A stretch of 64,000 bases of DNA from Aureimonas ureilytica DSM 18598 = NBRC 106430 (GCF_000382705.1 NZ_ARQE01000006.1:167031-231030), one strand, 5' to 3'; numbered from the stretch's first letter, positions 46,097-54,986 are shown. Translations and numbers: made by a program. Notes: a model not told the origin generated them from the sequence alone.

Positions 46097-47136
46097 CGAC
46101 GCCCTTCGTTCGCGCCACGATCGACGGCGCCCTCGGGCGCGTGCATCTCGACCGGCCCGAGGCGCTGAACAGTCTCGACCTCGACATGGTCAGAACCATC
46201 GCGCAAGCGCTGGACGGGTTCGAGGCCGACGATCGCGTGCGCGCCGTGGCGCTGACGGGCGAAGGCCGCGCCCTGTGCGCGGGCGGCGACATCAAGATGA
46301 TCTGGCGCACCGGCCGCAGCGAACCGGACGCGGCGCTCGCCTTCTGGGCCGAGGAATATCGGCTGAACGCGCGGATCGCGCGAGCGCCCAAGCCCTGGGT
46401 CGCGATCATGGACGGCATCTGCATGGGCGGGGGCGTCGGGCTGTCCGTTCATGGCAGCCATCGCGTCGTCACGGAGCGCACGCGCTTCGCCATGCCCGAG
46501 ACCGGGATCGGCTATTTCCCCGATGTCGGCGGCACCTATGCCCTCTCGCGCGCGCCCAATCGGCTGGGCTTCTGGTTGGGGCTGACGGGCGCGGCGGTCG
46601 GCGCGGCGGACACGATCGCGGCGGGTCTCGCGGATGCGATGCTGCGCTCGGACGATTTGCCCACGCTCCTCGCCGATCTTGCCGCCGGCCGTCCGGTCGA
46701 GGAGGCGATCGCCGCCCGTGCCGTCGATCCCGGCCCCTCGCGCCTGCGCGAGAACGCAGCGCTTATCCAGTCGGCCTTCGCGGGCGCCGAGATGGCGGCG
46801 ATCCTCGATTCGCTTCGAGCGGATGCGTCGGACTTCGCGATGGAAACGCTGGCGCTTCTCGACGCGAAATCGCCGACGAGCCTCGTCCTGACGCTGCATC
46901 TCCTGCAGGAGGCGATCGGCGCGCCCGATCTCGAAACCTGTCTCGATCGCGAATATGCGGCGGATGTCGCTATTCTCGAAGGGCACGACTTCTACGAGGG
47001 CGTCCGCGCCGCCGTGATCGAGAAGGATCGCAATCCGGTCTGGCGTCCCGCGTCGTTGTCGGCCGTCGATCGGCACGCGCTTTTGGCATCGCTCCGTCCC
47101 CAGCCCTCACTCTTCGCTCCCGCAGCGAAAGGCTGA
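46093..47136 (+). CDS. 3-hydroxyisobutyryl-CoA hydrolase (enoyl-CoA hydratase/isomerase family)
   Basis: The 347-residue protein belongs to the longer ECH_2 (HIBCH) branch of the crotonase fold. The HIBCH-specific pattern FAMPETGIGYFPDVGG is present with E136 and D144, and the oxyanion-hole region is ALCAGGDIKMI and CMGGGVGLSVHG. HIBCH releases 3-hydroxyisobutyrate from its CoA ester in valine degradation. Its presence beside branched acyl-CoA genes supports a valine/isoleucine-type pathway. The frame is open far upstream over the enoyl-CoA hydratase gene, but homology starts at MTTPFVRATIDG (46093). Confidence 0.92.
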   Translation: MTTPFVRATIDGALGRVHLDRPEALNSLDLDMVRTIAQALDGFEADDRVRAVALTGEGRALCAGGDIKMIWRTGRSEPDAALAFWAEEYRLNARIARAPKPWVAIMDGICMGGGVGLSVHGSHRVVTERTRFAMPETGIGYFPDVGGTYALSRAPNRLGFWLGLTGAAVGAADTIAAGLADAMLRSDDLPTLLADLAAGRPVEEAIAARAVDPGPSRLRENAALIQSAFAGAEMAAILDSLRADASDFAMETLALLDAKSPTSLVLTLHLLQEAIGAPDLETCLDREYAADVAILEGHDFYEGVRAAVIEKDRNPVWRPASLSAVDRHALLASLRPQPSLFAPAAKG

Positions 47137-47153
47137 TCCCCCGAAAAGCGAAA

Positions 47154-47212
47154 AACGCCTGCCTCCCGTTTCGCGCCTGGGAGAAGCGACGCGAAACGGG
47201 ATGGCAGGCGTT
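47154..47212. terminator. large bidirectional stem-loop terminator
   Basis: AACGCCTGCC (47154-47163) pairs with GGCAGGCGTT (47203-47212), and inside it CCCGTTTCGCG (47165-47175) pairs perfectly with CGCGAAACGGG (47190-47200), giving about 21 bp broken only by a 1-2 base bulge. On the minus strand it is followed by TTTCGCTTTT. It lies between the convergent HIBCH-like gene and the small secreted-protein gene and probably stops transcription from both sides. Confidence 0.85.
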
Positions 47213-47269
47213 GAGGCAGGAGGCGACCGGATGGCGATCCGATCGTCCAAGGGTCGGTTCAGCCAGCGA

Positions 47270-47602
47270 TCAGTTCAGAAACGCGGCGTCCGAACCGGGC
47301 ACCATGTCCTGATCGATGCCGACGGCCGGCTGAACGACCTTGTGCATCACGGGAGCCTTCGGCGCGGGGCCTTCGAAGGCCGCGTCGGAACCGGGAACCA
47401 GCGTACCGTCGAACACGGTCGCGAGTGCGCCGCCCGTCGCGGCCGTGCGGGGCATGCCGTAGCGGCTGGTCGAGCTGTGGATCGGAGCGGGCGTCGCCTG
47501 CGAATAGAAGGAGGCGTCGGAGCCCGGCACGATGGAATCGGCAAAAGCGGGAGCGGCAGTCGCGGCCATCGAGGCGAGCGCGATGAGGGTAACGATCTTC
47601 AT
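47270..47602 (-). CDS. small secreted protein with three VPGSDA[S/A]F repeats
   Basis: The 110-residue product has a signal peptide (about 1-21, MKIVTLIALASMAATAAPAFA) that leaves a mature protein starting DSIVPGSD. The octapeptide VPGSDA[S/A]F occurs three times, at residues 25-32, 69-76 and 101-108, so that one copy lies at each end of the mature chain and one in the middle. There are no cysteines. I know of no function for such a protein; repeats of this sort could bind a metal, a sugar or another protein. The ATG at 47602 has AAGGACG eight bases upstream, and a strong terminator follows the gene. Confidence 0.75.
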   Translation of the reverse strand: MKIVTLIALASMAATAAPAFADSIVPGSDASFYSQATPAPIHSSTSRYGMPRTAATGGALATVFDGTLVPGSDAAFEGPAPKAPVMHKVVQPAVGIDQDMVPGSDAAFLN

Positions 47603-47717
47603 GATATTTCGTCCTTGCCAGAAAGATCGCCGCTTCGAACTCGACAGCGCCGCGATCCTTGACAACAAGATGACGCAGCTGCGTTATGAATGGAACTGAA
47701 GTGTTGTCAGGGTCGGT

Positions 47718-48737
47718 GTGAATTTCATGCACTTCCGGCTGTTCGATCTGAATCTCCTGCGGGTCTTCGAAGCCCTTTACGAGGATCGCAACGCCACTCT
47801 CGCGGGTCGTCGGCTGGGGCTCAGCCCATCGGCCGTCAGCCATGCGACGGCGCGCCTGCGCGAGGCACTGGGCGACCCGCTCTTCATCCGCGTTCCCGGC
47901 AAGATGGTGCCGACGCAGCGCGCTCTGGAGATTGCGCCCTCGATCCTCGAAATCCTGCGCCAGCTTCAGGACGTTCTGGAAAGCAAGAGTTTCGTTCCCG
48001 CCGAGAGCACGCGGGAATTCGTGATCGCGACGGTTCCTTACGTCTCGCTCGTCGTGATTCCCCCGCTTCTGCGCGTTCTTCATCGAGAGGCGCCGCATGT
48101 CCGGCTGCGCACCGTGCGCTTGACGGATCATTCGATGCGCGATCTGCAGAACGGCGAGATCGACGTGATCGTGACCCGCGTGCGCGGCGAGCACGACGGC
48201 ATGGAATGCCATGTCCTTTTCGAGGAATCGCTGGTCTGGGTGGTCCGCGCCGATCATCCGGCGATCCGCGAGGGCATGACCCATGAGCGGCTGAGAACCA
48301 TTCCCTTCGCGCGGATTCTCACGCCCGATCTCTGGTCCCAGCAGGTCGGGGAGCGAAACCGCACGGCCTATGCCGACCTGATCGATCGCGAGCGGCAGGG
48401 CTGCGCGAACGAGCCGGCCTGCGAGCCGGCCGTGATCGTTCCCGACAGTCTGAGCGCCCTCGTTCTGGTTCTGGAAAACGGCTTCGCGGCGCTCGTGCCG
48501 AGCCGCATCGCGACCCGCTCGCATCTCGGCCACCAGTTGCGGTCCATCCCGATCTCGACGCTCAATCCGCCCGCCCAGATCGGCGCCCATGTCGCCGCGC
48601 GCTCGAAGCACGATCCCGGCGTCGAATGGCTTCTCGCATGTCTGCGCGAGGCGACGGACGGATCGGTGCCGAGCGGGGGTTTTTGCGAGACGGGAGGCGC
48701 GGCGGGTTCTTCCGACGAGATCGTCAGCGTGGGCTGA
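47718..48737 (+). CDS. LysR family transcriptional regulator, NahR/NodD-like
   Basis: The 339-residue regulator starts with FRLFDLNLLRVFEALYEDRN, an N-terminal winged helix (GRRLGLSPSAVSHATARLREALGD, core LSPSAVSHATARL) and a LysR_substrate domain of the aromatics-responsive type, with the effector domain beginning near residue 90 (REFVIATVPY). The start is the GTG at 47718 or the ATG at 47727. It is convergent with pcaB, so it is not obviously the regulator of the pca operon; a consensus-like TTGACA at 47659-47664 may belong to its promoter. Its targets are not evident. Confidence 0.87.
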   Translation: MNFMHFRLFDLNLLRVFEALYEDRNATLAGRRLGLSPSAVSHATARLREALGDPLFIRVPGKMVPTQRALEIAPSILEILRQLQDVLESKSFVPAESTREFVIATVPYVSLVVIPPLLRVLHREAPHVRLRTVRLTDHSMRDLQNGEIDVIVTRVRGEHDGMECHVLFEESLVWVVRADHPAIREGMTHERLRTIPFARILTPDLWSQQVGERNRTAYADLIDRERQGCANEPACEPAVIVPDSLSALVLVLENGFAALVPSRIATRSHLGHQLRSIPISTLNPPAQIGAHVAARSKHDPGVEWLLACLREATDGSVPSGGFCETGGAAGSSDEIVSVG

Positions 48738-48764
48738 ACCTTCAAAGCCCGCTCGCAAGCGCGC

Positions 48765-49796
48765 TCAACTCTCCCGGAAATGCAGGCCCAAGAGAAGCGC
48801 ATGCGCGTGCCGCGTCGCGGCTCCCGTTGCCTCCGCCATAGCAGGCAGCACCATCCATTCGAGCGTCCAGGCGGCGCCGGAGCGCTCGTTCTCGTGGACC
48901 ATGGATTGGGAAAGCGTGCCGAGCAGGCCGGCGTTCAGCCGCGCGAGCGTCACGAGAACCTCCGCGCCGACAGGATTCTGCTTGTGCGCCATGGCCGACG
49001 ATCCCCCGCCGCCGGACAGTTTCACCGCGCCGACCTCGCTCTGCGCCATCAATGCGAGGTCCTGCCCGATCTTGCCGAGCGTGCCGGACAGGAGCGCGAG
49101 GCCCTGGGCGATGTCGAGGATCGGCGTGCGGTCGGAATGCCAGGGCGCGGCGTCGCGCAATCCGAGGCGCGTCGCCATGTCGGCCCGCAGGGCCTCGTAG
49201 GACGGGCCGAAGCTGCCGCCATTCCCGATCGGACCGCCGAGCTGGATCGGAAGCGAGCGGGCGAGTTCGCCAAGGCGCTCGCGATGGCTCCGGAGGGGCC
49301 GTGCCCAGGTCGCCAGCTTGTCGGCGACGGTGAAGGGAAGCGCCGCCTGCATCCGCGTCTGCGCCATCAGCGGCCTGTCGCCCTCCTCCGCGCACAGCCG
49401 CGCGATCTCGGTCAGCACCGCGTCGGTACGGGCACCGAGGAGGCCGAGGAGACCTTGCAGCCGCAGCATGAGGCCGGTGTCGATCACGTCCTGGCTGGTG
49501 GCGCCCTGATGAACGCTCGGGCCCGCCTCACCCGCAGCGCCGCGAAGCTGGCGCACGAGTTCGGGGATGACGACGCCATCGCGCGAAAGGCCACGGCGGA
49601 GGGCCGCTTCGTCGGGCGTGAAGGCCCGCACCGCCGCGCCGATGCGCGCGGCCGCAGCGGGATCGATCGTGCCGAGCGCGCCTTGCGCCTCGGCCAGCGC
49701 CGCCTCGACGCGCAGGAGCGCGGCGATCTCGGCCTCCGGCGCGAAGAGGTCCGCGATTTCGGGATCGCCGGTCAGGGCGTCGAGAAGCGGCGCCAT
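48765..49796 (-). CDS. pcaB: 3-carboxy-cis,cis-muconate cycloisomerase
   Basis: PcaB converts 3-carboxy-cis,cis-muconate to 4-carboxymuconolactone in the protocatechuate branch of the beta-ketoadipate pathway. The 343-residue protein belongs to the fumarase/aspartase superfamily; the superfamily signature appears as GGGGSSAMAHKQNPVGAE (about 252-269), and VHQGATSQDVIDTGLML marks the first conserved region. It is somewhat shorter than typical PcaB proteins (about 350-450) but includes all three conserved regions. It is the last gene of the pca operon, four bases after pcaF. The start is the ATG at 49796. Confidence 0.92.
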   Translation of the reverse strand: MAPLLDALTGDPEIADLFAPEAEIAALLRVEAALAEAQGALGTIDPAAAARIGAAVRAFTPDEAALRRGLSRDGVVIPELVRQLRGAAGEAGPSVHQGATSQDVIDTGLMLRLQGLLGLLGARTDAVLTEIARLCAEEGDRPLMAQTRMQAALPFTVADKLATWARPLRSHRERLGELARSLPIQLGGPIGNGGSFGPSYEALRADMATRLGLRDAAPWHSDRTPILDIAQGLALLSGTLGKIGQDLALMAQSEVGAVKLSGGGGSSAMAHKQNPVGAEVLVTLARLNAGLLGTLSQSMVHENERSGAAWTLEWMVLPAMAEATGAATRHAHALLLGLHFRES

Positions 49797-49800
49797 GCGG

Positions 49801-51003
49801 TCAGACCCGTTCCAGCGCCACGGCGATGCCCTGGCCGACGCCGATGCACATGGTGGCGAGCGCGCGGCGGCCACCGTTGAGCTGGAGTTCCAGGGCGGCC
49901 GTCCCGGCGATGCGCGCGCCCGACATGCCGAGCGGGTGGCCGAGCGCGATCGCCCCGCCGTTCGGGTTCACCCTGATGTCGTCGTCGGCGATGCCGAGGT
50001 GGCGGAGCGTCGCGAGGCCTTGGCTGGCGAAGGCCTCGTTCAACTCGATCACGTCGAAATCGGTCTGGGCGAGCCCCAGCCGCTCCATCAGCTTCTTCGA
50101 GGCCGGCGACGGGCCGAAGCCCATGATGCGGGGCGCGACACCCGCCGTCTCCCCGCCGAGGACGCGGGCGATGGGGGTGAGGCCGTGGCGCTTCATCGCG
50201 GCCTCCGACGCCACGATCAGCGCCGCCGCCCCGTCGTTGACGCCGGACGCATTGCCCGCCGTCACCGTGCCGCCCTTGCGGAACGGGGTCGGGAGCTTGG
50301 CCAGCGTCTCGATCGTGGTGGCGCGCGGATGCTCGTCAGTGTCCACGACCTTCGGATCGCCCTTGCGCTGCGGGATCGTCACCGGGACGATCTCCCGCGC
50401 CAGCCGCCCGTTCGCCTGCGCTTCCGCCGCCTTGTTCTGCGAGCGCACGGCGAAGGCGTCCTGGTCCTCGCGGGAGATGCCGAAATCCTCCGCGACGTTC
50501 TCGCCGGTCTCCGGCATGGAATCGACGCCGTATTGCTGCTTCATCAGCGGATTGACGAAGCGCCAGCCGATCGTGGTGTCGTGGATCTCGGCATGGCGGG
50601 AGAAGGCCGTTTCGGCCTTCGGCATGACGAAGGGCGCACGGGACATGCTCTCCACGCCACCCGCGATCACGAGCTCTGCCTCGCCGGCCTTGATGGCGCG
50701 CGCCGCGATGATGAGCGCGTCCATGCCCGAGCCGCAGAGGCGGTTCACCGTCGTGCCGGGGACCGTCTCGGGGAGCCCAGCCAGCAGCAGCGACATGCGC
50801 GCGACGTTGCGGTTGTCCTCGCCCGCCTGGTTGGCGCAGCCGTAGATCACCTCGTCAACGGCGGCAAAGTCCAATGATGGATGCCGCTCCATCAGGGCCT
50901 TGAGCGGAACGGCGCCGAGGTCGTCGGCCCGGACGGACGAGAGCGACCCGCCGAAGCGGCCGATGGGCGTGCGCAGATAGGCGCAGATATAGGCTTCGCT
51001 CAT
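49801..51003 (-). CDS. pcaF: 3-oxoadipyl-CoA thiolase
   Basis: PcaF cleaves 3-oxoadipyl-CoA to succinyl-CoA and acetyl-CoA, the last step of the pathway. The 400-residue thiolase has C90 in VNRLCGSGMDA, the loop GGAIALGHPLGMSGAR with the catalytic histidine, and the C-terminal cysteine region TMCIGVGQGIA. The N-terminal DEVIYGCANQAGEDNRNVARM is characteristic of PcaF/PaaJ. It lies one base from the pcaJ stop region and four bases before pcaB, so it is part of the tight pca operon. Confidence 0.96.
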   Translation of the reverse strand: MSEAYICAYLRTPIGRFGGSLSSVRADDLGAVPLKALMERHPSLDFAAVDEVIYGCANQAGEDNRNVARMSLLLAGLPETVPGTTVNRLCGSGMDALIIAARAIKAGEAELVIAGGVESMSRAPFVMPKAETAFSRHAEIHDTTIGWRFVNPLMKQQYGVDSMPETGENVAEDFGISREDQDAFAVRSQNKAAEAQANGRLAREIVPVTIPQRKGDPKVVDTDEHPRATTIETLAKLPTPFRKGGTVTAGNASGVNDGAAALIVASEAAMKRHGLTPIARVLGGETAGVAPRIMGFGPSPASKKLMERLGLAQTDFDVIELNEAFASQGLATLRHLGIADDDIRVNPNGGAIALGHPLGMSGARIAGTAALELQLNGGRRALATMCIGVGQGIAVALERV

Positions 51004-51004
51004 T

Positions 51005-51676
51005 TCAAAGCTCCGGGACGATAAGGTCGGCGACCGTGCCGGGGACGACGAGTTCGGCCCCGGTCATCGCCTGGAGTTCGTCGACCGACAGGGACGGCAG
51101 CTTCTCGCGCAGGACGAAGCGGCCGCCCTCGATGTCGATGACGGCAAGGCTCGTGTAGACGCGAGTGACGCAAGCAACGCCCGTCAGCGGCAGGGAGCAG
51201 CGCTTCACGAGCTTCGGCTTGCCGTCCTTGGTCACATGCTCGGTGATGACGGCGACGCGCTTGGCGCCGTGGACGAGGTCCATCGCCCCGCCGACCGCCG
51301 GCACGCCCTTCGGCCCGGTGGACCAGTTGGCAAGATCCCCCGTCTCGGCCACCTCGTAGGCGCCGAGGATCGCGACGTCGAGATGACCGCCGCGCACCAT
51401 GGCGAAACTGTCGGCATGGTGGAAGAAGGCGGTGCCGGGCTTCAGGGTCACGGCCTTCTTGCCGGCGTTGATGAGGTCCCAGTCCTCCTCGCCGGCCTTC
51501 GGGGCCTCGCCGAAGCCGAGGATGCCGTTCTCGGTGTGGAAGATCGCCTCGCGGCCCGGCGGCTGGAACTTCGCCACCATCTCGGGGAAGCCGATGCCGA
51601 GATTGACGTAGGCACCGTCCGCGATGTCCTGCGCGGCGCGCCAGGCGATCTGGGTGGATGAGAGTTTCGCACTCAT
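51005..51676 (-). CDS. pcaJ: 3-oxoadipate CoA-transferase, subunit B
   Basis: PcaJ carries the catalytic glutamate of succinyl-CoA:3-oxoadipate CoA-transferase and pairs with PcaI. The 223-residue protein shows YVNLGIGFPEMVAKF and the glutamate motif HTENGILGFGE (about 45-56), plus GGHLDVAILGAYEV. It starts within the last bases of pcaI (ATGA overlap at 51673-51676), consistent with stoichiometric translation of the two subunits. Confidence 0.96.
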   Translation of the reverse strand: MSAKLSSTQIAWRAAQDIADGAYVNLGIGFPEMVAKFQPPGREAIFHTENGILGFGEAPKAGEEDWDLINAGKKAVTLKPGTAFFHHADSFAMVRGGHLDVAILGAYEVAETGDLANWSTGPKGVPAVGGAMDLVHGAKRVAVITEHVTKDGKPKLVKRCSLPLTGVACVTRVYTSLAVIDIEGGRFVLREKLPSLSVDELQAMTGAELVVPGTVADLIVPEL

Positions 51677-52407
51677 GCGGCCTGCTCCGCGTAGACGGCG
51701 TTGGCGCGGTTCAGCTCTTCTTCCTGCGCGGGGTTCGCGACCTCGACCACGCCTTGCACGAAAATGCCCGGCGTCACGACGCTTTCCGGGTCGATCGCGC
51801 CCGGCTCGACGATCTCAGACACCTGCGCGATTGTCACCGCCGCGGCCGTCGCCATCAGCGGGTTGAAGTTGCGCGCCGCCTTGTTGAAGACGAGATTGCC
51901 GAGCCGGTCGCCGCGATGGGCCTTGATGAGGGCGACGTCCGCCTTCAGCCAGTTCTCGCGCACATACGGCCGCCCCTCGAACTCTTCGACCGGCTTGCCC
52001 TTGGCCAGATCCGTGCCGTAGCTCGTCGGCGTGTAGAAGGCCGGAATGCCTGCCCCGCCGGCGCGGATGCGCTCGGCGAGCGTGCCCTGCGGCACCAGCT
52101 CCAGCTCGATCTCACCGGCGAGATACCGCTCGGTGAAAACGCGCGGGTCGGCCGAGCGCGGGAAGGAGCAGATGAGCTTCCGTACCATGCCCTGCTCGAT
52201 CAGGGCGGCGAGGCCGACATGGCCGTTGCCCGCGTTGTTGTTGACGATCGTGAGGTCCTTCGGCGAGCCGGTCGCGAGGAAGCGGTCGATCAGCGAGTGG
52301 ATCAGCTCGATCGGCGCGCCCGAGCCGCCGAAGCCGCCGATCATCACCACGTCGCCGTCTCGGATAGCGGCGACCGCCTCTTGGAGGCTGGAAAGGGTCT
52401 TGTCCAT
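51673..52407 (-). CDS. pcaI: 3-oxoadipate CoA-transferase, subunit A
   Basis: PcaI is the non-catalytic partner subunit of the 3-oxoadipate CoA-transferase. The 244-residue protein carries the glycine loop VMIGGFGGSGAPIELI (about 20-35), the phosphate-binding GNGHVGLAALIEQGMVRK and the typical FYTPTSYGT...GKPVEEF region. Its stop overlaps pcaJ. It follows pcaG after four bases, so the order HGIJFB is kept within one transcription unit. Confidence 0.96.
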   Translation of the reverse strand: MDKTLSSLQEAVAAIRDGDVVMIGGFGGSGAPIELIHSLIDRFLATGSPKDLTIVNNNAGNGHVGLAALIEQGMVRKLICSFPRSADPRVFTERYLAGEIELELVPQGTLAERIRAGGAGIPAFYTPTSYGTDLAKGKPVEEFEGRPYVRENWLKADVALIKAHRGDRLGNLVFNKAARNFNPLMATAAAVTIAQVSEIVEPGAIDPESVVTPGIFVQGVVEVANPAQEEELNRANAVYAEQAA

Positions 52408-52411
52408 GGGC

Positions 52412-53038
52412 TCACATATCCAGGAAGACGGTTTCGTTCTCGCCCTGAAGGCGGATGTCGAAGGTGAAGACGGGAAGCCCGTCGCGCATCGATCGGGGCG
52501 CGACCAGCGTCGCGCGCCGTGCCGGCTCGGGGATGCGGTTGAGGAGCGGGTCGGCGGCGTTGGCCTCCACCTCGTCGCCGAAGTAGAGGCGCGTGTGCAG
52601 GCCGAGATTGATGCCGCGCGCGACGATCCAGATCGTGACGTGGGGCGCCTGGGATCGCCCGTCCGGCCAGGGCACGCGGCCCGGGCGGATCGTCTCGAAA
52701 CGGAACGTGCCGTCCTTCTCGGAGACGGGCTGGCGCGCCCACCCGGCGAAGGCCGGGTCGGCGGTCCCGCGCGTTTCCTGCGGCGAATTGTGCAGGCCCT
52801 CGGCGTCGGCCTGCCAGATTTCGATCAGGGCATCGCGCACCAGATTGCCGGCGCCGTCCGTGACCGTGCCCTCGATGATCACGCGCTCGCCCTTGGTCTC
52901 GGGCCCGACGAGAACCAGACCGAGATCGTCCTTCCAGACGCCCGTGATCTCCACCCAGTTCGGATTGGTGCCGATATGGACGTAAGGGCCGGCGGTCTGC
53001 GACGGGGACTCTTTCAGATAGTCGAGACGTTGCGCCAT
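52412..53038 (-). CDS. pcaG: protocatechuate 3,4-dioxygenase, alpha subunit
   Basis: PcaG is the alpha subunit of the ring-cleaving enzyme. The 208-residue protein has the dioxygenase core, with TAGPYVHIG near the N-terminus, ALIEIWQADAEG and HVTIWIVARGINLGLHTRLYF. It lacks the His-x-His iron ligands seen in PcaH, as expected for the alpha chain. The ATG at 53038 overlaps the pcaH TGA by one base (TGATG). A longer open frame upstream lies inside pcaH and is not used. Confidence 0.96.
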   Translation of the reverse strand: MAQRLDYLKESPSQTAGPYVHIGTNPNWVEITGVWKDDLGLVLVGPETKGERVIIEGTVTDGAGNLVRDALIEIWQADAEGLHNSPQETRGTADPAFAGWARQPVSEKDGTFRFETIRPGRVPWPDGRSQAPHVTIWIVARGINLGLHTRLYFGDEVEANAADPLLNRIPEPARRATLVAPRSMRDGLPVFTFDIRLQGENETVFLDM

Positions 53039-53760
53039 CAGTTGCCCTCCATCCGGTTCTCGAACATCGTGGAGCGGCGGCCGCGCAGGACGATGTCGAA
53101 CTTGTAGGCGAGACTGTCCATCGGGATCGTGGCATGTCGGTCGAGCGCGGCGACGAGCTGGTCGATCGCGGCCCGGTCGGGAATGGTCTTCACGATCGGG
53201 CATTGCCAGATCATCGGATCGCCCTCGAAATACATCTGGGTGATGAGGCGCTGCGCGAAGGCGTGGCCGAAGACCGAGAAGTGGATATGGGCCGGGCGCC
53301 AGTCGTTGACGCCGTTCGGCCAGGGGTAGGCGCCGGGCTTCACGGTTCGGAACGAGTAGCGCCCCTCGTCGTCAGTGATCGCGCGCCCGCAGCCGCCGAA
53401 ATTCGGGTCGATCGCGGCGAGATAGCTTTCCTTCTTGTGGCGGTAGCGCCCGCCTGCATTGGCCTGCCAGAACTCGACGAGCGCCCCGCGCACCGGCCGG
53501 CCGGCTTCGTCCAGCACCCGGCCATAGACGACGATGCGCTGGCCGATCGCCTCGCCGCCGTCCTTGGAGAAGTTGCGGATCAGGTCGTTGTCGAGCGGAC
53601 CGAGCACGTCATGACCGAAGACCGGGCCGGTTTCCTCGGACATCGTGGTCGGCAGCGACAGAAGCGCCTGACGGGGCGCGCGCAGGACGGAGGTCTTGTA
53701 GGTCGGCGTCAGCGCCGGCGGGTGCCAGTCGCGGTCGCGTTGGAAATAGGAACCGCTCAT
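53038..53760 (-). CDS. pcaH: protocatechuate 3,4-dioxygenase, beta subunit
   Basis: PcaH holds the non-haem Fe(III) that cleaves protocatechuate to 3-carboxy-cis,cis-muconate. In the 240-residue protein the ligands are visible as Y106 (GGRYRH), Y145 (GAYPWPNG) and H158/H160 (RPAHIHFS). The N-terminal [20 protein letters not shown] is typical of the beta subunit. It overlaps the preceding pcaL gene by four bases and pcaG by one. Confidence 0.97.
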   Translation of the reverse strand: MSGSYFQRDRDWHPPALTPTYKTSVLRAPRQALLSLPTTMSEETGPVFGHDVLGPLDNDLIRNFSKDGGEAIGQRIVVYGRVLDEAGRPVRGALVEFWQANAGGRYRHKKESYLAAIDPNFGGCGRAITDDEGRYSFRTVKPGAYPWPNGVNDWRPAHIHFSVFGHAFAQRLITQMYFEGDPMIWQCPIVKTIPDRAAIDQLVAALDRHATIPMDSLAYKFDIVLRGRRSTMFENRMEGN

Positions 53761-54935
53761 CGGGCCGCGTCCTCCATCTCGGCATAGGTCTTCTTAGCGA
53801 TCTTGATCGCGTGATTGGCCGCCGGCACGCCGGCATAGACGGCAACGTGCATCAGCGCTTCGGCAATGTCCTCGGCGCTCGCGCCCGTGTTGCGGGTCGC
53901 GCGCACATGCATCGCCACCTCGTCGTCCTGACCGAGCGCGGCGAGGAGCGCGATGGTCACGATCGAGCGCTCGCGCCGCGTGAACCGGTCGCCGGCCCAG
54001 ACCGAACCCCAGGCGCCTTCCGTGATGAAGTGCTGGAAGGGCGCGTCGAAGGGCGTGATCGCCGCGCTCGCGCGGTCCACATGCGCGTCGCCGAGCACCT
54101 GCCGACGCACCGCCATGCCGGCGTCGAAGCGCGTCGCGGCGGTCGTCGCGCGGCTGGCCTCGACGTGATCGGCAATGAGCGCGGCGACCTCCGCCGGCCG
54201 CTCCAGGCAGGGCAGATGGCCCGCGCCCGCGACAACGGCGAAGCGCGCGCCGGGAATGAGGTCGGCGGTCCCCTTCACGAGGTCCGGCGAGGTCGGCTTG
54301 TCGGCATCGCCGACGATGGCGAGAACCGCCGCGGCGATGCGCGGGACCTCCCCGAGATAATCCGCGTCCCGCACCGCCGCGCAGGCCCCGGCATACCCCT
54401 CGCGCGGCGTCGCCTCCAGCATGGCGCGCCATGCGGCAAAACGGGCGGGATGCTCGGCGGGAAAGGCTTCGGAGAACCAGCGCGACGCAACGGCCTCGCC
54501 GATCGCCGCGACGCCGCTTTTCTGGACAGTGGCGATCCGGTCGTTCCAGGCCTGCGCCTCGCCGATGCGGGCGGCCGTGTCCATCAGGACGAGGCTTTCG
54601 ACCCGCTCCGGCGCGTGGATCGCGACATGCTGCGCGATGAGCCCGCCGATCGACAGGCCGACGATCGAGGTCTTGCGCCAACCGAGCGCGTCGAGCAGCG
54701 CGGTCAGGTCCTCGGCGAGAAGCGGAATGGAATAGGGGCCGGGCGTCGCCTCGGTCAGGCCGTGGCCGCGCTTGTCGACCAGGAGGATCTCGAAACGATC
54801 CCGCAGACGATCCGCCACGTCGGCCCAGATCCTGAGGTCCGAGCCGAGCGAGTTGAGGAAGACGAGGCGCGGCGCGCCTCTCCGCCCTTCGATGCGATGG
54901 TGGATCGAAATGCCGTTCGCGGTCACGAATGCCAT
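53757..54935 (-). CDS. pcaL: PcaL: fused 3-oxoadipate enol-lactonase (PcaD) and 4-carboxymuconolactone decarboxylase (PcaC)
   Basis: One 392-residue chain joins two pathway enzymes. Residues 1-255 are an alpha/beta hydrolase with the oxyanion region [10 protein letters not shown], nucleophile S95 in VGLSIGGL and the histidine in AGAGHLPCL; this is the enol-lactonase PcaD. Residues about 270-392 are the carboxymuconolactone decarboxylase PcaC, with [30 protein letters not shown] and ADNTGAS-like [18 protein letters not shown]. The fusion channels 4-carboxymuconolactone to 3-oxoadipate. The ATG at 54935 follows GGGAGGACGG and is first in the operon, under a PcaQ-type promoter. In many alphaproteobacteria the two genes are separate. 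Confidence 0.95.
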   Translation of the reverse strand: MAFVTANGISIHHRIEGRRGAPRLVFLNSLGSDLRIWADVADRLRDRFEILLVDKRGHGLTEATPGPYSIPLLAEDLTALLDALGWRKTSIVGLSIGGLIAQHVAIHAPERVESLVLMDTAARIGEAQAWNDRIATVQKSGVAAIGEAVASRWFSEAFPAEHPARFAAWRAMLEATPREGYAGACAAVRDADYLGEVPRIAAAVLAIVGDADKPTSPDLVKGTADLIPGARFAVVAGAGHLPCLERPAEVAALIADHVEASRATTAATRFDAGMAVRRQVLGDAHVDRASAAITPFDAPFQHFITEGAWGSVWAGDRFTRRERSIVTIALLAALGQDDEVAMHVRATRNTGASAEDIAEALMHVAVYAGVPAANHAIKIAKKTYAEMEDAAR

Positions 54936-54957
54936 GAAACCGTCCTCCCTGCCTTTC

Positions 54958-54986
54958 GGATTAGGCCGCTTGAAACGGCCTGTAAA
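54958..54986 (-). promoter_or_regulatory. predicted pca operon promoter with palindromic spacer
   Basis: On the minus strand TTTACA (54986-54981) and TAATCC (54963-54958) are 17 bases apart. The spacer with one flanking base each side is itself the palindrome AGGCCG-N7-CGGCCT (54963-54981). A start site near 54951 would put the PcaQ-type operator centre at about -65 and leave a 16-base leader containing GGGAGG. The -10 is weak, as expected for an activator-dependent promoter. Confidence 0.5.

Noticed and set aside
45643-47136. Longer HIBCH protein starting inside the enoyl-CoA hydratase gene
   Set aside because: Residues before 46093 are a shadow of the hydratase; homology begins at the ATG overlapping the hydratase stop.
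47718-48737. LysR gene next to pcaB as a second pca regulator
   Set aside because: It is convergent with the operon and far from its promoter; the divergent PcaQ with its matching operator explains the regulation.
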